Shown one piece after another: positions 8,289 to 17,397 of a stretch of 64,000 bases of DNA. Numbering within the stretch: position 1 is the first letter of the stretch; each line of letters begins with the position of its first letter. Both the position numbers and the translations under genes were made by a program. The DNA lies in contig NZ_CP040751.1 in the NCBI RefSeq assembly GCF_008001235.1, forward strand, positions 2,649,001-2,713,000, written 5' to 3'. A model generated the notes under the pieces. It saw only the letters and a program-made list of their open reading frames with translations. It had not been told where the DNA came from and ran no database searches. The stretch comes from Salidesulfovibrio onnuriiensis. GTDB lineage: Bacteria; Desulfobacterota; Desulfovibrionia; Desulfovibrionales; Desulfovibrionaceae.

Positions 8289-9545
8289 ATGAAGCATTAT
8301 CTTGTCATACAAATCGCCCGGTTCGGCGATCTCATCCAGACCAAACGTCTGGTAAAAACCCTGCTGTCCCGCCAGGACGGGGAGGTGCACCTGTGCATCG
8401 ACAGCTCCCTGAAACGACTGGCGGAGCTGGTGTATCCCGAAACCATCCTCCATCCCATTGCGGCGCATGGAACGGGCCTGAACGGCGAACAGGCAATCCA
8501 GACCATGCTGATGGACAACCGCAAGGCCTTTGCCGCCATGCGGAACACAGGATTCGACGAAGTCTACAACCTGAATTTCTCGCCCCTCAATTTCCGCCTG
8601 GCCGCCTTGTTCGCCCCGGAAACCGTACGCGGCTACCGCTGGCAAAACGGACAGGAAATCATCTCCACTTGGTCCCAGATGGCCATGCGCTGGTCGCGGC
8701 AGCGCCGCATTGCCGTCAACCTCGTGGACTTCTGGGGCCTGTACTGTACGGACGCCATTGCCCCGGAACAGGTGAATCCCGAGGCAACCCCCAAGGGCGG
8801 GGGCATCGGGGTGGTGCTGGCGGGACGGGAATCGCGCCGTTCCCTGCCGCCCAAACTCCTGGCCCAAATTTCAGCTGCAATGTCAAAGGGTAACCAGAAC
8901 TCTAGACTGCTCCTGCTGGGCAGCGTATCCGAACGCAGGGCAGGGGAGGAGCTCCTCCGGGAACTGCCCGAACCGGTCGCCGCCAATACCGAAAACCTGG
9001 CCGGGAAAACCAATTGGGACGCCCTGCTGGAGATTGTGGGCTCCCTTGACCGTGTGCTCACGCCGGACACGGGCACCATGCACCTGGCCGCACATCTGGG
9101 CACGCCGGTAAACGCCTTTTTCCTGTCCTCGGCATGGTGCTTCGAAACCGGCCCCTACGGGCTGGGACACACGGTTTACCAGGCCGTCACCCATTGCCTG
9201 CCGTGCCTGGAGACCCAGGCCTGCACCAATAGCCTGGAATGCCTGGACGGCTTCCTGCAGCCGCAATTCATACGATTCCTGCTCACGGGCAAGGCCGAAC
9301 ACGCCCCGTGCGGCATAACGGCCTATCATACGGAGGTGGATGATTTCGGCATAACCTACGAACCCTTTGCCGGAGAAGACCCGGATGCCCAGCAGCGCAG
9401 GGAGTTCCGGCGCTTCCTGGCCCGACACGTCGGGAAAAGCCGGGAAGACGGCCACCATGACCACGCCTTCGCCCGGCAGCTCTACCGCGACAAGGACTGG
9501 CTGGCCGAGGACATTCCCGGCATTCCGTCACCGGTATTCGATTGA
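8289..9545 (+). CDS. Glycosyltransferase family 9 (heptosyltransferase-like)
   Basis: A 418-residue cytosolic or membrane-associated protein with the GT9 fold: the N-terminal VIQIARFGDLIQTKRLVK is the family start, and LTPDTGTMHLAAHLGTPV is the nucleotide-sugar binding signature. GT9 enzymes add heptose or related sugars to the LPS inner core. The C-terminal third has a run of cysteines (CLPCLETQACTNSLEC) typical of Desulfovibrio-type members. AAAGGA lies just upstream of the ATG. A second glycosyltransferase gene follows after 66 bases, which suggests a surface-glycan or flagellin-glycosylation role. Confidence 0.88.
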   Translation: MKHYLVIQIARFGDLIQTKRLVKTLLSRQDGEVHLCIDSSLKRLAELVYPETILHPIAAHGTGLNGEQAIQTMLMDNRKAFAAMRNTGFDEVYNLNFSPLNFRLAALFAPETVRGYRWQNGQEIISTWSQMAMRWSRQRRIAVNLVDFWGLYCTDAIAPEQVNPEATPKGGGIGVVLAGRESRRSLPPKLLAQISAAMSKGNQNSRLLLLGSVSERRAGEELLRELPEPVAANTENLAGKTNWDALLEIVGSLDRVLTPDTGTMHLAAHLGTPVNAFFLSSAWCFETGPYGLGHTVYQAVTHCLPCLETQACTNSLECLDGFLQPQFIRFLLTGKAEHAPCGITAYHTEVDDFGITYEPFAGEDPDAQQRREFRRFLARHVGKSREDGHHDHAFARQLYRDKDWLAEDIPGIPSPVFD

Positions 9546-9611
9546 TCATATTTCTTAACGAGATACTTGAAAGTCTAGAAAAACAACCAAAGATCGGAGT
9601 AACGGCATAAA

Positions 9612-10886
9612 ATGAACAACCACTTGAAAATACTCGTTGTTCTTCCTCTTTATGGCGGTTCCCTGCCTGTGGGCAGGTTCTGCGCCAGCGCCCTCAGGGA
9701 ACTGGGCCATAACGTTGAAGTCTTCGAGGCACCGGATTTCTATGCATCCTACTCCGCGCTCAAAAATCTCAAGGTGACCACCGACAGGCTGGACTATCTT
9801 CAGAACACCTATCTCCAGGTGGTCAGCCAGGCGGTGCTGGCCAAGGCGGAAACCTTCGAGCCCGACCTGGTGCTGGCCATGGCCCAGGCCCCGCTCACCC
9901 ACCAGGCCCTCAAACGCCTGCGGCGCGACAACGTGCCCACGGCCATGTGGTTTGTCGAGGACTACAACCTGTTCACCTACTGGAAGTCCTACGCGCCGTT
10001 CTACGATATCTTCGCGGTCATCCAGAAGGGGCGGGTCTTCGACGAACTCGGCAAGATCGGGGCGAACAACGTGCTCTACCTGCCGCTGGCGGCCCAGCCA
10101 GACTTTCACAAACCTCTGGAACTCGGCTCCATAGACAGGAAAAAATACGGGTCGGACATTTCCTTCATGGGGGCGGGATACCCCAACCGGCGCGTGGCCT
10201 TCCGCAAACTGGTGGGCAAGGATTTCAAAATCTGGGGCAATGAATGGGACGGCGACCACGTCCTCAAGCCGCTCGTGCAGCTGGACGGCAGGCGGGTTTC
10301 CTCCGAGGAATGCGTCAAGATATTCAATGCCACGCGCATCAATCTCAACCTCCATTCCAGCATCCAGGCGGACACGCTGGTGACGCACGGCGATTTCATC
10401 AATCCGCGCACCTTCGAGCTCTGCGCCTGCGGCGCATTCCAGCTCGTGGACAAGCGCCAGCTCATGGCCGAAGCCTTTGCCGAAGATGAATTGGCCACCT
10501 TCGGATCCATGGACGACCTGCTGGCCAGGATCGAACATTTCCTGGCCCATCCCGAGGAATGCGCGGCCTATGCGGAAAAAGGCAGGGCGCGGGTGCTCAA
10601 AGACCACACCTATGCGGCCAGAATGCAGAGCCTGCTCGACTTCACTGCGGAGCGCCTGCCGGACTGGCCCCGGGAACGCCAGCGCACGGAACTCTTTTCC
10701 GGCGAATTCCCGCCCGAGCTCAGGCAGGCCATCGCCAGGCTCCTCCAGGAACTCAAGCTGCCCGAAGACGTCGGTTTCGAGGACCTGGTCTGGGCCATCC
10801 GCCAGCAGCAGGGCACGCTTTCCGACCTGGACACTTCCATCCTGTTCCTGGATGAATGGCGCAAGCTCTACGGAAAAAAAAGCTGA
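9612..10886 (+). CDS. CgeB-like glycosyltransferase (GT-B fold)
   Basis: A 424-residue protein. It begins with a GT-B nucleotide-fold stretch (KILVVLPLYGGSLPVGRF), continues with DISFMGAGYPNRRVAFRKL, and has the C-terminal donor-binding motif NPRTFELCACGAFQLVDKR, which is characteristic of CgeB / Glyco_trans_1_2 proteins. Acceptor and sugar are unknown. A helical tail of about 80 residues follows the domain. It is cotranscribed with the GT9 gene and closed by the 48-nt palindrome. Confidence 0.85.
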   Translation: MNNHLKILVVLPLYGGSLPVGRFCASALRELGHNVEVFEAPDFYASYSALKNLKVTTDRLDYLQNTYLQVVSQAVLAKAETFEPDLVLAMAQAPLTHQALKRLRRDNVPTAMWFVEDYNLFTYWKSYAPFYDIFAVIQKGRVFDELGKIGANNVLYLPLAAQPDFHKPLELGSIDRKKYGSDISFMGAGYPNRRVAFRKLVGKDFKIWGNEWDGDHVLKPLVQLDGRRVSSEECVKIFNATRINLNLHSSIQADTLVTHGDFINPRTFELCACGAFQLVDKRQLMAEAFAEDELATFGSMDDLLARIEHFLAHPEECAAYAEKGRARVLKDHTYAARMQSLLDFTAERLPDWPRERQRTELFSGEFPPELRQAIARLLQELKLPEDVGFEDLVWAIRQQQGTLSDLDTSILFLDEWRKLYGKKS

Positions 10887-10927
10887 CATCGCGCCAAAGG
10901 GGTCGCCCTTTTGCAATCCTCACTATG

Positions 10928-10975
10928 ATAAACACAAAGAAGAGCGGGCCATGGCCCGCTCTTCTTTGTGTTTAT
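10928..10975. terminator. 48-nt perfect palindrome, bidirectional terminator
   Basis: Arms at 10928-10950 and 10953-10975 (23 bases each) match perfectly around a central AT; the core is AGCGGGCCATGGCCCGCT. The arms carry T-rich stretches at both outer ends. It lies between the convergent glycosyltransferase and rarA genes. Confidence 0.85.
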
Positions 10976-11021
10976 AGTCAGGGGATGCAAGGGGGATTAT
11001 TCCCCTTGCCCGCCGGAGGCA

Positions 11022-12248
11022 TTACCTGTTTCTTTTTTTGAACTGGCGACGCCAGGCATTCAACCTGGGCTCTTCCCCCTGGTCCTTGGCGTGGTAGAAC
11101 ACACGCCCGGCAAGCTGCGAGGGAAGATACTCCTGATCGGCCCAGGCCTTGGGAAAATTGTGCGGGTAGAGATAGCCCCGACCATATCCCCACTCCCTGT
11201 GCAGCGCGGTGGAGGCGTTGCGCAGATGTAGGGGAACCGGCTGAGCGCCATTCTCCCGGATCTCCTTTTGCGTGGTCCGGTAAGCCTGGTACGTGGCGTT
11301 GCTTTTGGGAGCCAGGGCCAGGTATACGGCGGTCTCGGCCATGATGATGCCGCCCTCGGGCAACCCCACGGTCTCCACGGCCTGGTGACAGGCCACAGCC
11401 ATGGCAAGGGCATTGGGATCCCCGAGCCCGATATCCTCGGAGGCGGAAATGATCAGCCGCCGGGTAATGAAGCGGGGGTCCTCGCCACTTTCCACGAGGC
11501 TGGTCATGTAGTAGACCGCCGCGTCCGGGTCGCTGCCCCGGATGGACTTGATCAACGCCGAGGCCAGCTCATAGTGGGAATCGCCGTCGCGATCACCGCG
11601 AATGACGATATCCGGCAAAGTCTCGCGCAGATTGTCCACATCCAGCTTGTCCTTGGGCAACTCCGCGGTATATTCCAACAGATTCAAGAGGGTACGGGCA
11701 TCCCCGCCGGACATTGTCGCCAGAAACTGTATGCTTTCATCGGCCAGTTCCAACCCGAGTTCCTCGGCCCCGCGGCTTGCCACCTTCGCCAGCTCATCAC
11801 GGCTCAGGGGCCGTAAACGCAGGACGTGCAGCCGGGAAAGCAATTGGCGGGTGACGCTGTAGGAAGGATTCTCCGTGGTGCTGGCGATCATGGTGATCTC
11901 GCCGGATTCGAGTATGGGCAGGAAAAAGTCCTGCTGGGACTTGGAAAAACGGTGCAACTCGTCAAGCACCAGAATCTTGTTGCCGGGCAGCTTCTTACGC
12001 AGGGCGGTCAGCCCGGCCTCGGGTGCGCTCAGGCGAATGAACGGCTTTCCATTGGCCTTGGCCAGAAGCAGGGCAAGAGTGGATTTTCCGCAGCCCGGAG
12101 GGCCGAACAGCAACAGGCTGGGCAGCCGGGGCGAACGCTGAATAGCGTCGATGCGGTTGCGAATATGCCCCTGACCGATGAACTCCTCAATGGAGGTGGG
12201 ACGGATGCGGTCCGCAAGAGGTTGATTTTCGGTGATTTCCAGCTTCAT
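11022..12248 (-). CDS. rarA: Replication-associated recombination protein A (AAA+ ATPase)
   Basis: A 408-residue clamp-loader-like AAA+ protein (RarA/MgsA) that acts at stalled replication forks. It starts with PLADRIRPTSIEEFIGQGHI and has Walker A GPPGCGKST (about 50-58) and Walker B ILVLDELHRFSKSQQD (the usual DEIHRF is DELHRF here). The C-terminal region holds the MgsA tetramerisation signature with LIISASEDIGLGDPNAL and LHLRNA. Its ATG overlaps the rsmE stop by 4 bases. Confidence 0.95.
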   Translation of the reverse strand: MKLEITENQPLADRIRPTSIEEFIGQGHIRNRIDAIQRSPRLPSLLLFGPPGCGKSTLALLLAKANGKPFIRLSAPEAGLTALRKKLPGNKILVLDELHRFSKSQQDFFLPILESGEITMIASTTENPSYSVTRQLLSRLHVLRLRPLSRDELAKVASRGAEELGLELADESIQFLATMSGGDARTLLNLLEYTAELPKDKLDVDNLRETLPDIVIRGDRDGDSHYELASALIKSIRGSDPDAAVYYMTSLVESGEDPRFITRRLIISASEDIGLGDPNALAMAVACHQAVETVGLPEGGIIMAETAVYLALAPKSNATYQAYRTTQKEIRENGAQPVPLHLRNASTALHREWGYGRGYLYPHNFPKAWADQEYLPSQLAGRVFYHAKDQGEEPRLNAWRRQFKKRNR

Positions 12249-12985
12249 GACTTCAAGGCTTCCCGTGCATAAAATGAAAGACTCAGACAGTGCATTGCCG
12301 CGGTTTCCCAGCGCAGGACACTGCTTCCCAGGGACACGGCCGAAAATCCTTTGTGCATGAACGCCTCCGCCTCGTGATCCGCAAAGCCGCCTTCCGGGCC
12401 AATGACGATGAGCGTCCTGCCCCGGGCCAGTTCGGCGGGGGAAAGCAGGGCGCCTTGCTCATTTTCCCAAGCGATTATGGTCCGGTCGAATCCCTTGCCG
12501 TATTCCGCAACGCCCTGAACGCCGCCGGAAACGACATCGAACTCGGGCAGCCAGGCGCTGCCGCACTGCTTGGCGGCCTGGACCGCCTTTTCCAGCCAGC
12601 TTTCCTTGGCATCGCCGGGGACCTTTCCCTGGCTGAATTCCGCCTGCCAGAAGACAATCCCCCCGGCCTGCAACTCAACCGCCTTTTCCAGCAGGTAACT
12701 ACGCCTGGACGACTTGTTCCACCCCAGGGCCAGCCACACCCCGCCATCGGAGGTTCCATGATCCTTCAGCTCAAGGGCCTTCAACACGGCATGGGACTTG
12801 GATGTCTCCAGCACTTCGAAATCGCCCTCGCGTCCGACGCCGTCGAAAAGGCGCACAATCTCGCCGGGCCGGGTGCGTAACACCTTGACCATGTGCCTGG
12901 CCTCGGCTCCTTCCAGCGCCACGGCATCACCGTGCGCGACAGGCCACCGTGCCGGGGGAAGATGAAATGAATTCTTTCTGGCCAT
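12245..12985 (-). CDS. rsmE: 16S rRNA (uracil-1498-N3)-methyltransferase
   Basis: A 246-residue SPOUT-fold methyltransferase that uses S-adenosylmethionine to modify U1498 of 16S rRNA. The C-terminal knot is clear: VIGPEGGFADHEAEAF and LGSSVLRWETAAMHCLSL. The N-terminal PUA-like part includes HMVKVLRTRPGEIVRLFDG. It overlaps rarA by four bases and is separated from lysA by a strong terminator, so it probably has its own promoter. Confidence 0.93.
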   Translation of the reverse strand: MARKNSFHLPPARWPVAHGDAVALEGAEARHMVKVLRTRPGEIVRLFDGVGREGDFEVLETSKSHAVLKALELKDHGTSDGGVWLALGWNKSSRRSYLLEKAVELQAGGIVFWQAEFSQGKVPGDAKESWLEKAVQAAKQCGSAWLPEFDVVSGGVQGVAEYGKGFDRTIIAWENEQGALLSPAELARGRTLIVIGPEGGFADHEAEAFMHKGFSAVSLGSSVLRWETAAMHCLSLSFYAREALKS

Positions 12986-12997
12986 ATCAAATGAAAA

Positions 12998-13022
12998 GGG
13001 CCGGGAAGCGAAATCCCGGCCC
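12998..13022 (-). terminator. Rho-independent terminator after lysA
   Basis: On the minus strand GGGCCGGGA pairs with TCCCGGCCC and is followed by TTTTCATTT. It closes the HIT-lapA-lapB-mutS-lysA run. Confidence 0.88.
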
Positions 13023-13030
13023 CATGGTTG

Positions 13031-14269
13031 CTAGATTTCGCCCCGGATGAGATCCTCGTAGGTCTCGCGTTTGCGGGCCACCGTAACCTTGTCGCCGTCC
13101 ACCAGCAATTCGCAGGCGCGCCTGCGGCTGTTGTAATTGGAGGACATGGTGAACCCGTATGCGCCTGCGGAGAAAACCGCCAGGAGCTCGCCCTGTTCCA
13201 CGGCCGGGATATCCCGGTCGCGGGCCAGGAAGTCGCTGGATTCGCAAATGGGCCCCACAATGTCCACATCGACCACGCCACGGCCGCGTTCCTCCACCTC
13301 GGCAATGCGATGGTAGGAATCGTACAGGGCGGGGCGTACCAGGTCGTTCATGGCTCCGTCCACAATGACGAAATTCTTGCTCGGGGTCTGCTTCGTGTAG
13401 ACCACCTCGGTGATCATGATACCGGCATTGCCCGCAATGACGCGGCCCGGTTCGAGAATGACCGTCAGCGGCAGATCCTTGAGCTTTTCGGTCAGGGCCT
13501 TGCCGAATTCCTCGGGATGGGGCGGTTCCTCCTCGTTATAACGGATGCCCAGGCCACCGCCGAGATCAAGGAACTTGATCTCCACGCCCATGTCGCCAAG
13601 TTGGTTGTAAAAAGCGATGAGCTTATCCAGGGCCTCCAGGAAGGGCTCGATGGTGGTGAGCTGGGAACCGATATGGCAATCCATGCCCACGGGTTCCACG
13701 AACTCCATATCCCGGGCCCGCTCATAGGCCTTGAGGGAATGCTCGATATCCAGGCCGAACTTGTTCTTTTTCATACCCGTGGAAATATACGGGTGGGTCT
13801 TGGGATCCACGTCCGGGTTGATGCGGAAGCTGACCTTGGCGACCTTGCCCATGTCCCCGGCCACCTCGTTGATGCGCTCCAGCTCGGCAGTGGACTCCAC
13901 GTTGAACATGAGGATCCCGGCCTCAAGGGCCTCACGGATTTCATGGGTCTTCTTGCCCACGCCGGAATAAACGATCTTTTCCGGAGCAACACCGGCCTTG
14001 AGCGCACGGTACAGCTCGCCGCCGGAAACGATATCCATGCCCGCGCCCTGTTGGGCCAGCAGCCGCAGCAGCGAAACGTTGGAATTGGCCTTGACCGAAT
14101 AGCACGTCAGGTGATCGAGACCTCTGAAGGCGGAATCAAAGGCCTCGAAATGACGACGCAGGGTCGCGGCGGAGTAGATATAAAGCGGCGTGCCGTACTG
14201 CTCGGCAAGCTGCCGGACGCCGACTTCCTCGGCGTGGAGCTTTCCTTCACGGTACTGAAAATGATGCAT
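13031..14269 (-). CDS. lysA: Diaminopimelate decarboxylase
   Basis: A 412-residue PLP enzyme that turns meso-diaminopimelate into lysine and CO2. The N-terminal barrel has YSVKANSNVSLLRLLAQQG with the PLP lysine, then LDLGGGLGIRY and EPGRVIAGNAG; the C terminus has GPICESSDFLARDR and GAYGFTMSSNYN. It is the last gene of the lapAB-mutS run. Together with dapL 10 kb away it indicates lysine synthesis by the aminotransferase route. Confidence 0.96.
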   Translation of the reverse strand: MHHFQYREGKLHAEEVGVRQLAEQYGTPLYIYSAATLRRHFEAFDSAFRGLDHLTCYSVKANSNVSLLRLLAQQGAGMDIVSGGELYRALKAGVAPEKIVYSGVGKKTHEIREALEAGILMFNVESTAELERINEVAGDMGKVAKVSFRINPDVDPKTHPYISTGMKKNKFGLDIEHSLKAYERARDMEFVEPVGMDCHIGSQLTTIEPFLEALDKLIAFYNQLGDMGVEIKFLDLGGGLGIRYNEEEPPHPEEFGKALTEKLKDLPLTVILEPGRVIAGNAGIMITEVVYTKQTPSKNFVIVDGAMNDLVRPALYDSYHRIAEVEERGRGVVDVDIVGPICESSDFLARDRDIPAVEQGELLAVFSAGAYGFTMSSNYNSRRRACELLVDGDKVTVARKRETYEDLIRGEI

Positions 14270-14293
14270 GCCAACTCTCCTTGGGGTGATACA

Positions 14294-14746
14294 TTAAGGT
14301 GTTGCTACGTAAATATCTGTGGAAACCAACCCCAGGGACGAGAGTTCATTCACTCCCACCACCCGGAAACGGTATTCGACTTCGGGATCGAGCCCGCAGT
14401 AGGACAGCTGCAGGACGCTGTTGGTCATGGTGAAACCCGCTTCCCCCCGGGAAAGGCGGACACCCTGACGGGGCATGAACGGGCACTCGGGGCAGCCCTG
14501 GCCTGGACCGTCGCCCACGGGCTCCAATTGGAGATGGACAAAGGAAAGGCGGTCCCTGGCTCCGGAAACATGAAATTCAAGATACAGGCAGGTACCGTCC
14601 TGCCGCTGGCCCTTGAGCAGGGAAAGCCCGAAACTGTCCTCGCCCTTGTCCGCCTTGGGCCACTCCTTGTAGCCAATGGCGCACCCGGCCGTGAACAGAA
14701 GCAGGGAAACCAGGATAAGTGTCAGTATCTTTCTGGAATCGCTCAT
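14294..14746 (-). CDS. Probable lipoprotein of unknown function
   Basis: A 150-residue protein with a lipoprotein signal: LTLILVSLLLFTAGC, with Cys as the acylated residue at about position 22. The rest is a small beta-rich domain; CYLEF-like strands and the C-terminal YRFRVVGVNELSSLG resemble a fibronectin type III fold, but this is a weak resemblance. The ATG lies two bases after the mutS stop and the gene ends 24 bases before lysA, so it is embedded in the operon. Function unknown. Confidence 0.78.
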   Translation of the reverse strand: MSDSRKILTLILVSLLLFTAGCAIGYKEWPKADKGEDSFGLSLLKGQRQDGTCLYLEFHVSGARDRLSFVHLQLEPVGDGPGQGCPECPFMPRQGVRLSRGEAGFTMTNSVLQLSYCGLDPEVEYRFRVVGVNELSSLGLVSTDIYVATP

Positions 14747-14748
14747 AA

Positions 14749-17391
14749 TCAACCCTTGACGGCTCCCTTCCAGCGATGCAGCAGGGTCAGCGCTTCGATG
14801 GGCGTCATCCCGTCGATGTCCAATCCTTCCAGTTCCCCGATGATGGGATGCGTTTGCGCTTCCATTTCGGGCTGTTGCGGGGCTGGAACCATGCCGGGCA
14901 GCAAGGTCTGGCAGACCCGGTCGACGGTTATGGATTTGGTATCCTGCGATTTTTCCTCGAGTTGCGCAAGGATTTCCCGCGCCCGGCCGACCACGGGCTT
15001 GGGCACGCCCGCCAGTTTGGCCACTTCGATGCCGTAGCTGCGGTCCGCCGCGCCGGGCACCAGTTTGCGCAGGAAAACAATGTCGCCTTTCCATTCCTTG
15101 ACCGCGATGTTCAGGTTGCGCAGGCCCTCGATCTTGCCTTCCAGCGAGGTCAACTCGTGATAATGGGTGGCGAACAGGGTGCGGATACCGCCCCGGGCGC
15201 GCTTGGAAAGCTCTTCCACCACGGACCAGGCCAGGGCAAGGCCGTCAAAGGTGCTGGTGCCGCGGCCGATCTCGTCGAGAATGACCAGGCTGCGCATGGT
15301 TGCCTGACGCAGGATACGCGCGGTCTCCATCATCTCGACCATGAACGTGGACTGTCCCTGAGCCAGGTTGTCCGAAGCGCCCACGCGTGAGAAGACGCGG
15401 TCCACCAGGCCGAGCTTGGCGCTGCGGGCCGGCACAAAGGAGCCGATCTGAGCCATGATGGTCATAATGGCCACCTGGCGGAGCACCGTGGACTTACCGG
15501 CCATGTTCGGCCCGGTAATGAGCAGGATGCGGCGATCCTGGCCGATCTTGAGGTCGTTGGGGATGTAGTTGGCCGCGCCCATGGAATCCTCGACCACGGG
15601 ATGACGTCCGGCCTCGATCTCCAGTTCCATGCCGTCGTGCAGTTCGGGCTTGGTCCAGTCGTTGACGCGGGCGGATTCGGCCAGGGACTGCCAGTAGTCC
15701 AGCCCGGCGATGACGCCGGCCATGAACAGAAAACGGCCACGGGATTGCGCCAGTGTCTCGCGAAGCTTCTGGAACAAGTTGTATTCCAGGCTTTTCCGCT
15801 TTTCCGATGCGGTGAGCATCTTGTCCTCGAGCTCTTTGAGTTCGGGCGTGATGTAGCGTTCGCAATTGACCAGGGTCTGCCTGCGGATAAAATGCTCGGG
15901 CACATCGCCCTGATAGGCCTTTGAAATTTCAAGATAATACCCGAAGACCTTGTTGAAGCCCATCTTGATCTTGGGAATGCCGCTTTCCTCGATCTCCTTT
16001 TGCTGCAACTCCTTGAGCCGGGCCTCGCCGTGTTCGGTGAGTTCTATGTACTCGTCCAGCTCGGCGTCATAGCCCTGCTTGAACAGGCCGCCATCCGTGA
16101 TCACCGGAGGGGGGCTGTCCACCAGGGCGTTGTGCAGCAGCACGGAAAGGTCGTCCATGTCGTCCCATTTCCCGAGCACGCGCTTGAGCTCCGAGGCTTC
16201 GTCCAGTTCCTCCGCCTCCAGCACAGCGCGAAGGCGGGGCAGGGCGGAAAGGCTCTGGCGCAGGGCTATGAAATCCTTGGGCGTGGCCCTGCCGAGAAAC
16301 ACGCGGGTGGACAGCCGCTCCATGTCATAGACGCTGTCCAGTTCGTGCCGGACATCCGCTCGCAGGGAGTCGCGTCCGAAAAAGAACTCAACCATATCCA
16401 TGGTCTTGTCGATGGGACCGAGATCGCGCCAGGGCTGGCGCAGCCGGGTCTCCAGCAGACGGCCGCCCATGGGGGTCATGGTTCGGTCCAGCACCTTCCA
16501 CAGGGTTCCCAGGCCGGTACGGCCGTCCAGGCGACGGAAGATTTCAAGGTTGCGCTCGGTGACCTCGTCCAGCAGCAGGTGCTTGCCCAGGTTGAGCGGC
16601 TTGAATTCGCCAAGATGATTGAAGTTTCCTTTTTGGGTCTGCTCCAGGTAGAGCAGCAGGGCGCCGCAGGCGCGCACCAGTTCCTTCTTGTCCTCCAGAT
16701 CGATGGTTTCCAGGGAAACGATGTCCTGGGCTTCCAGAATGCGGTCGCGAGCACGGTTCAAATCAAAATGCGTTCCCGGAGGAACCGCAGTCACCTGTGC
16801 GGAAAGATCGCCGTACTGGGGAGGAACCGTGCATCCCTGGGCCAAGAGCATCTCGCTCGGGGCGACCTTCATGGCCCATTGCCACAGCTCGGGCTCCCGC
16901 TTGGAGAACAGCCCCGACCATTCGCCCGTGGAAAAATCGACCCAGGCCAATCCACCGGAATTCCTGTTGGAATCCCAATACATGGCCGCCAGGTAGTTAT
17001 GGGTCTTGGCCTTGAGGTTGGAGTCCTCCACCACGGTGCCCGGGGTGAGCACGCGGGTTACGGCGCGCTGCACCAATCCCTTGGCCTGCTTGGGATCCTC
17101 GATCTGATCGCAGATGGCGATCTTGAATCCCTGCTCGAGCAGCTTGGCCAGATAGGGCTCAATGGAATGATGCGGAACCCCGCACATGGGGATGGGATTG
17201 TCGTCCTTGGAATTGCGGCTTGTCAGGGCGATCTGCACGGCCCTGGCCACGGTTTCGGCATCCTCGAAAAAAAGCTCGTAAAAGTCGCCCATGCGGAAAA
17301 AAAGCAGGGCGTCGGGGTTCTCTTCCTTGAAACGCAGGTACTGCTCCAACATGGGAGTCAGCTTGATCTTCGGCTTGGTGGTCGTGGTCAC
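14749..17391 (-). CDS. mutS: DNA mismatch repair protein MutS
   Basis: A full-length 880-residue MutS. The mismatch-reading motif GDFYELFF is at about residues 31-38, followed by connector, lever and clamp domains. The ATPase has Walker A GPNMAGKST and Walker B LVILDEIGRGTSTFDG, and a C-terminal helix-turn-helix/dimer region follows. It recognises mispairs and small loops as a dimer with MutL. It starts 6 bases after lapB. Confidence 0.98.
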   Translation of the reverse strand: MTTTTKPKIKLTPMLEQYLRFKEENPDALLFFRMGDFYELFFEDAETVARAVQIALTSRNSKDDNPIPMCGVPHHSIEPYLAKLLEQGFKIAICDQIEDPKQAKGLVQRAVTRVLTPGTVVEDSNLKAKTHNYLAAMYWDSNRNSGGLAWVDFSTGEWSGLFSKREPELWQWAMKVAPSEMLLAQGCTVPPQYGDLSAQVTAVPPGTHFDLNRARDRILEAQDIVSLETIDLEDKKELVRACGALLLYLEQTQKGNFNHLGEFKPLNLGKHLLLDEVTERNLEIFRRLDGRTGLGTLWKVLDRTMTPMGGRLLETRLRQPWRDLGPIDKTMDMVEFFFGRDSLRADVRHELDSVYDMERLSTRVFLGRATPKDFIALRQSLSALPRLRAVLEAEELDEASELKRVLGKWDDMDDLSVLLHNALVDSPPPVITDGGLFKQGYDAELDEYIELTEHGEARLKELQQKEIEESGIPKIKMGFNKVFGYYLEISKAYQGDVPEHFIRRQTLVNCERYITPELKELEDKMLTASEKRKSLEYNLFQKLRETLAQSRGRFLFMAGVIAGLDYWQSLAESARVNDWTKPELHDGMELEIEAGRHPVVEDSMGAANYIPNDLKIGQDRRILLITGPNMAGKSTVLRQVAIMTIMAQIGSFVPARSAKLGLVDRVFSRVGASDNLAQGQSTFMVEMMETARILRQATMRSLVILDEIGRGTSTFDGLALAWSVVEELSKRARGGIRTLFATHYHELTSLEGKIEGLRNLNIAVKEWKGDIVFLRKLVPGAADRSYGIEVAKLAGVPKPVVGRAREILAQLEEKSQDTKSITVDRVCQTLLPGMVPAPQQPEMEAQTHPIIGELEGLDIDGMTPIEALTLLHRWKGAVKG

Positions 17392-17397
17392 GGTATC

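Noticed and set aside
13028-15037. Long plus-strand open frame opposite lysA and mutS
   Set aside because: It crosses three genes on the other strand with unmistakable motifs and has no ribosome site.
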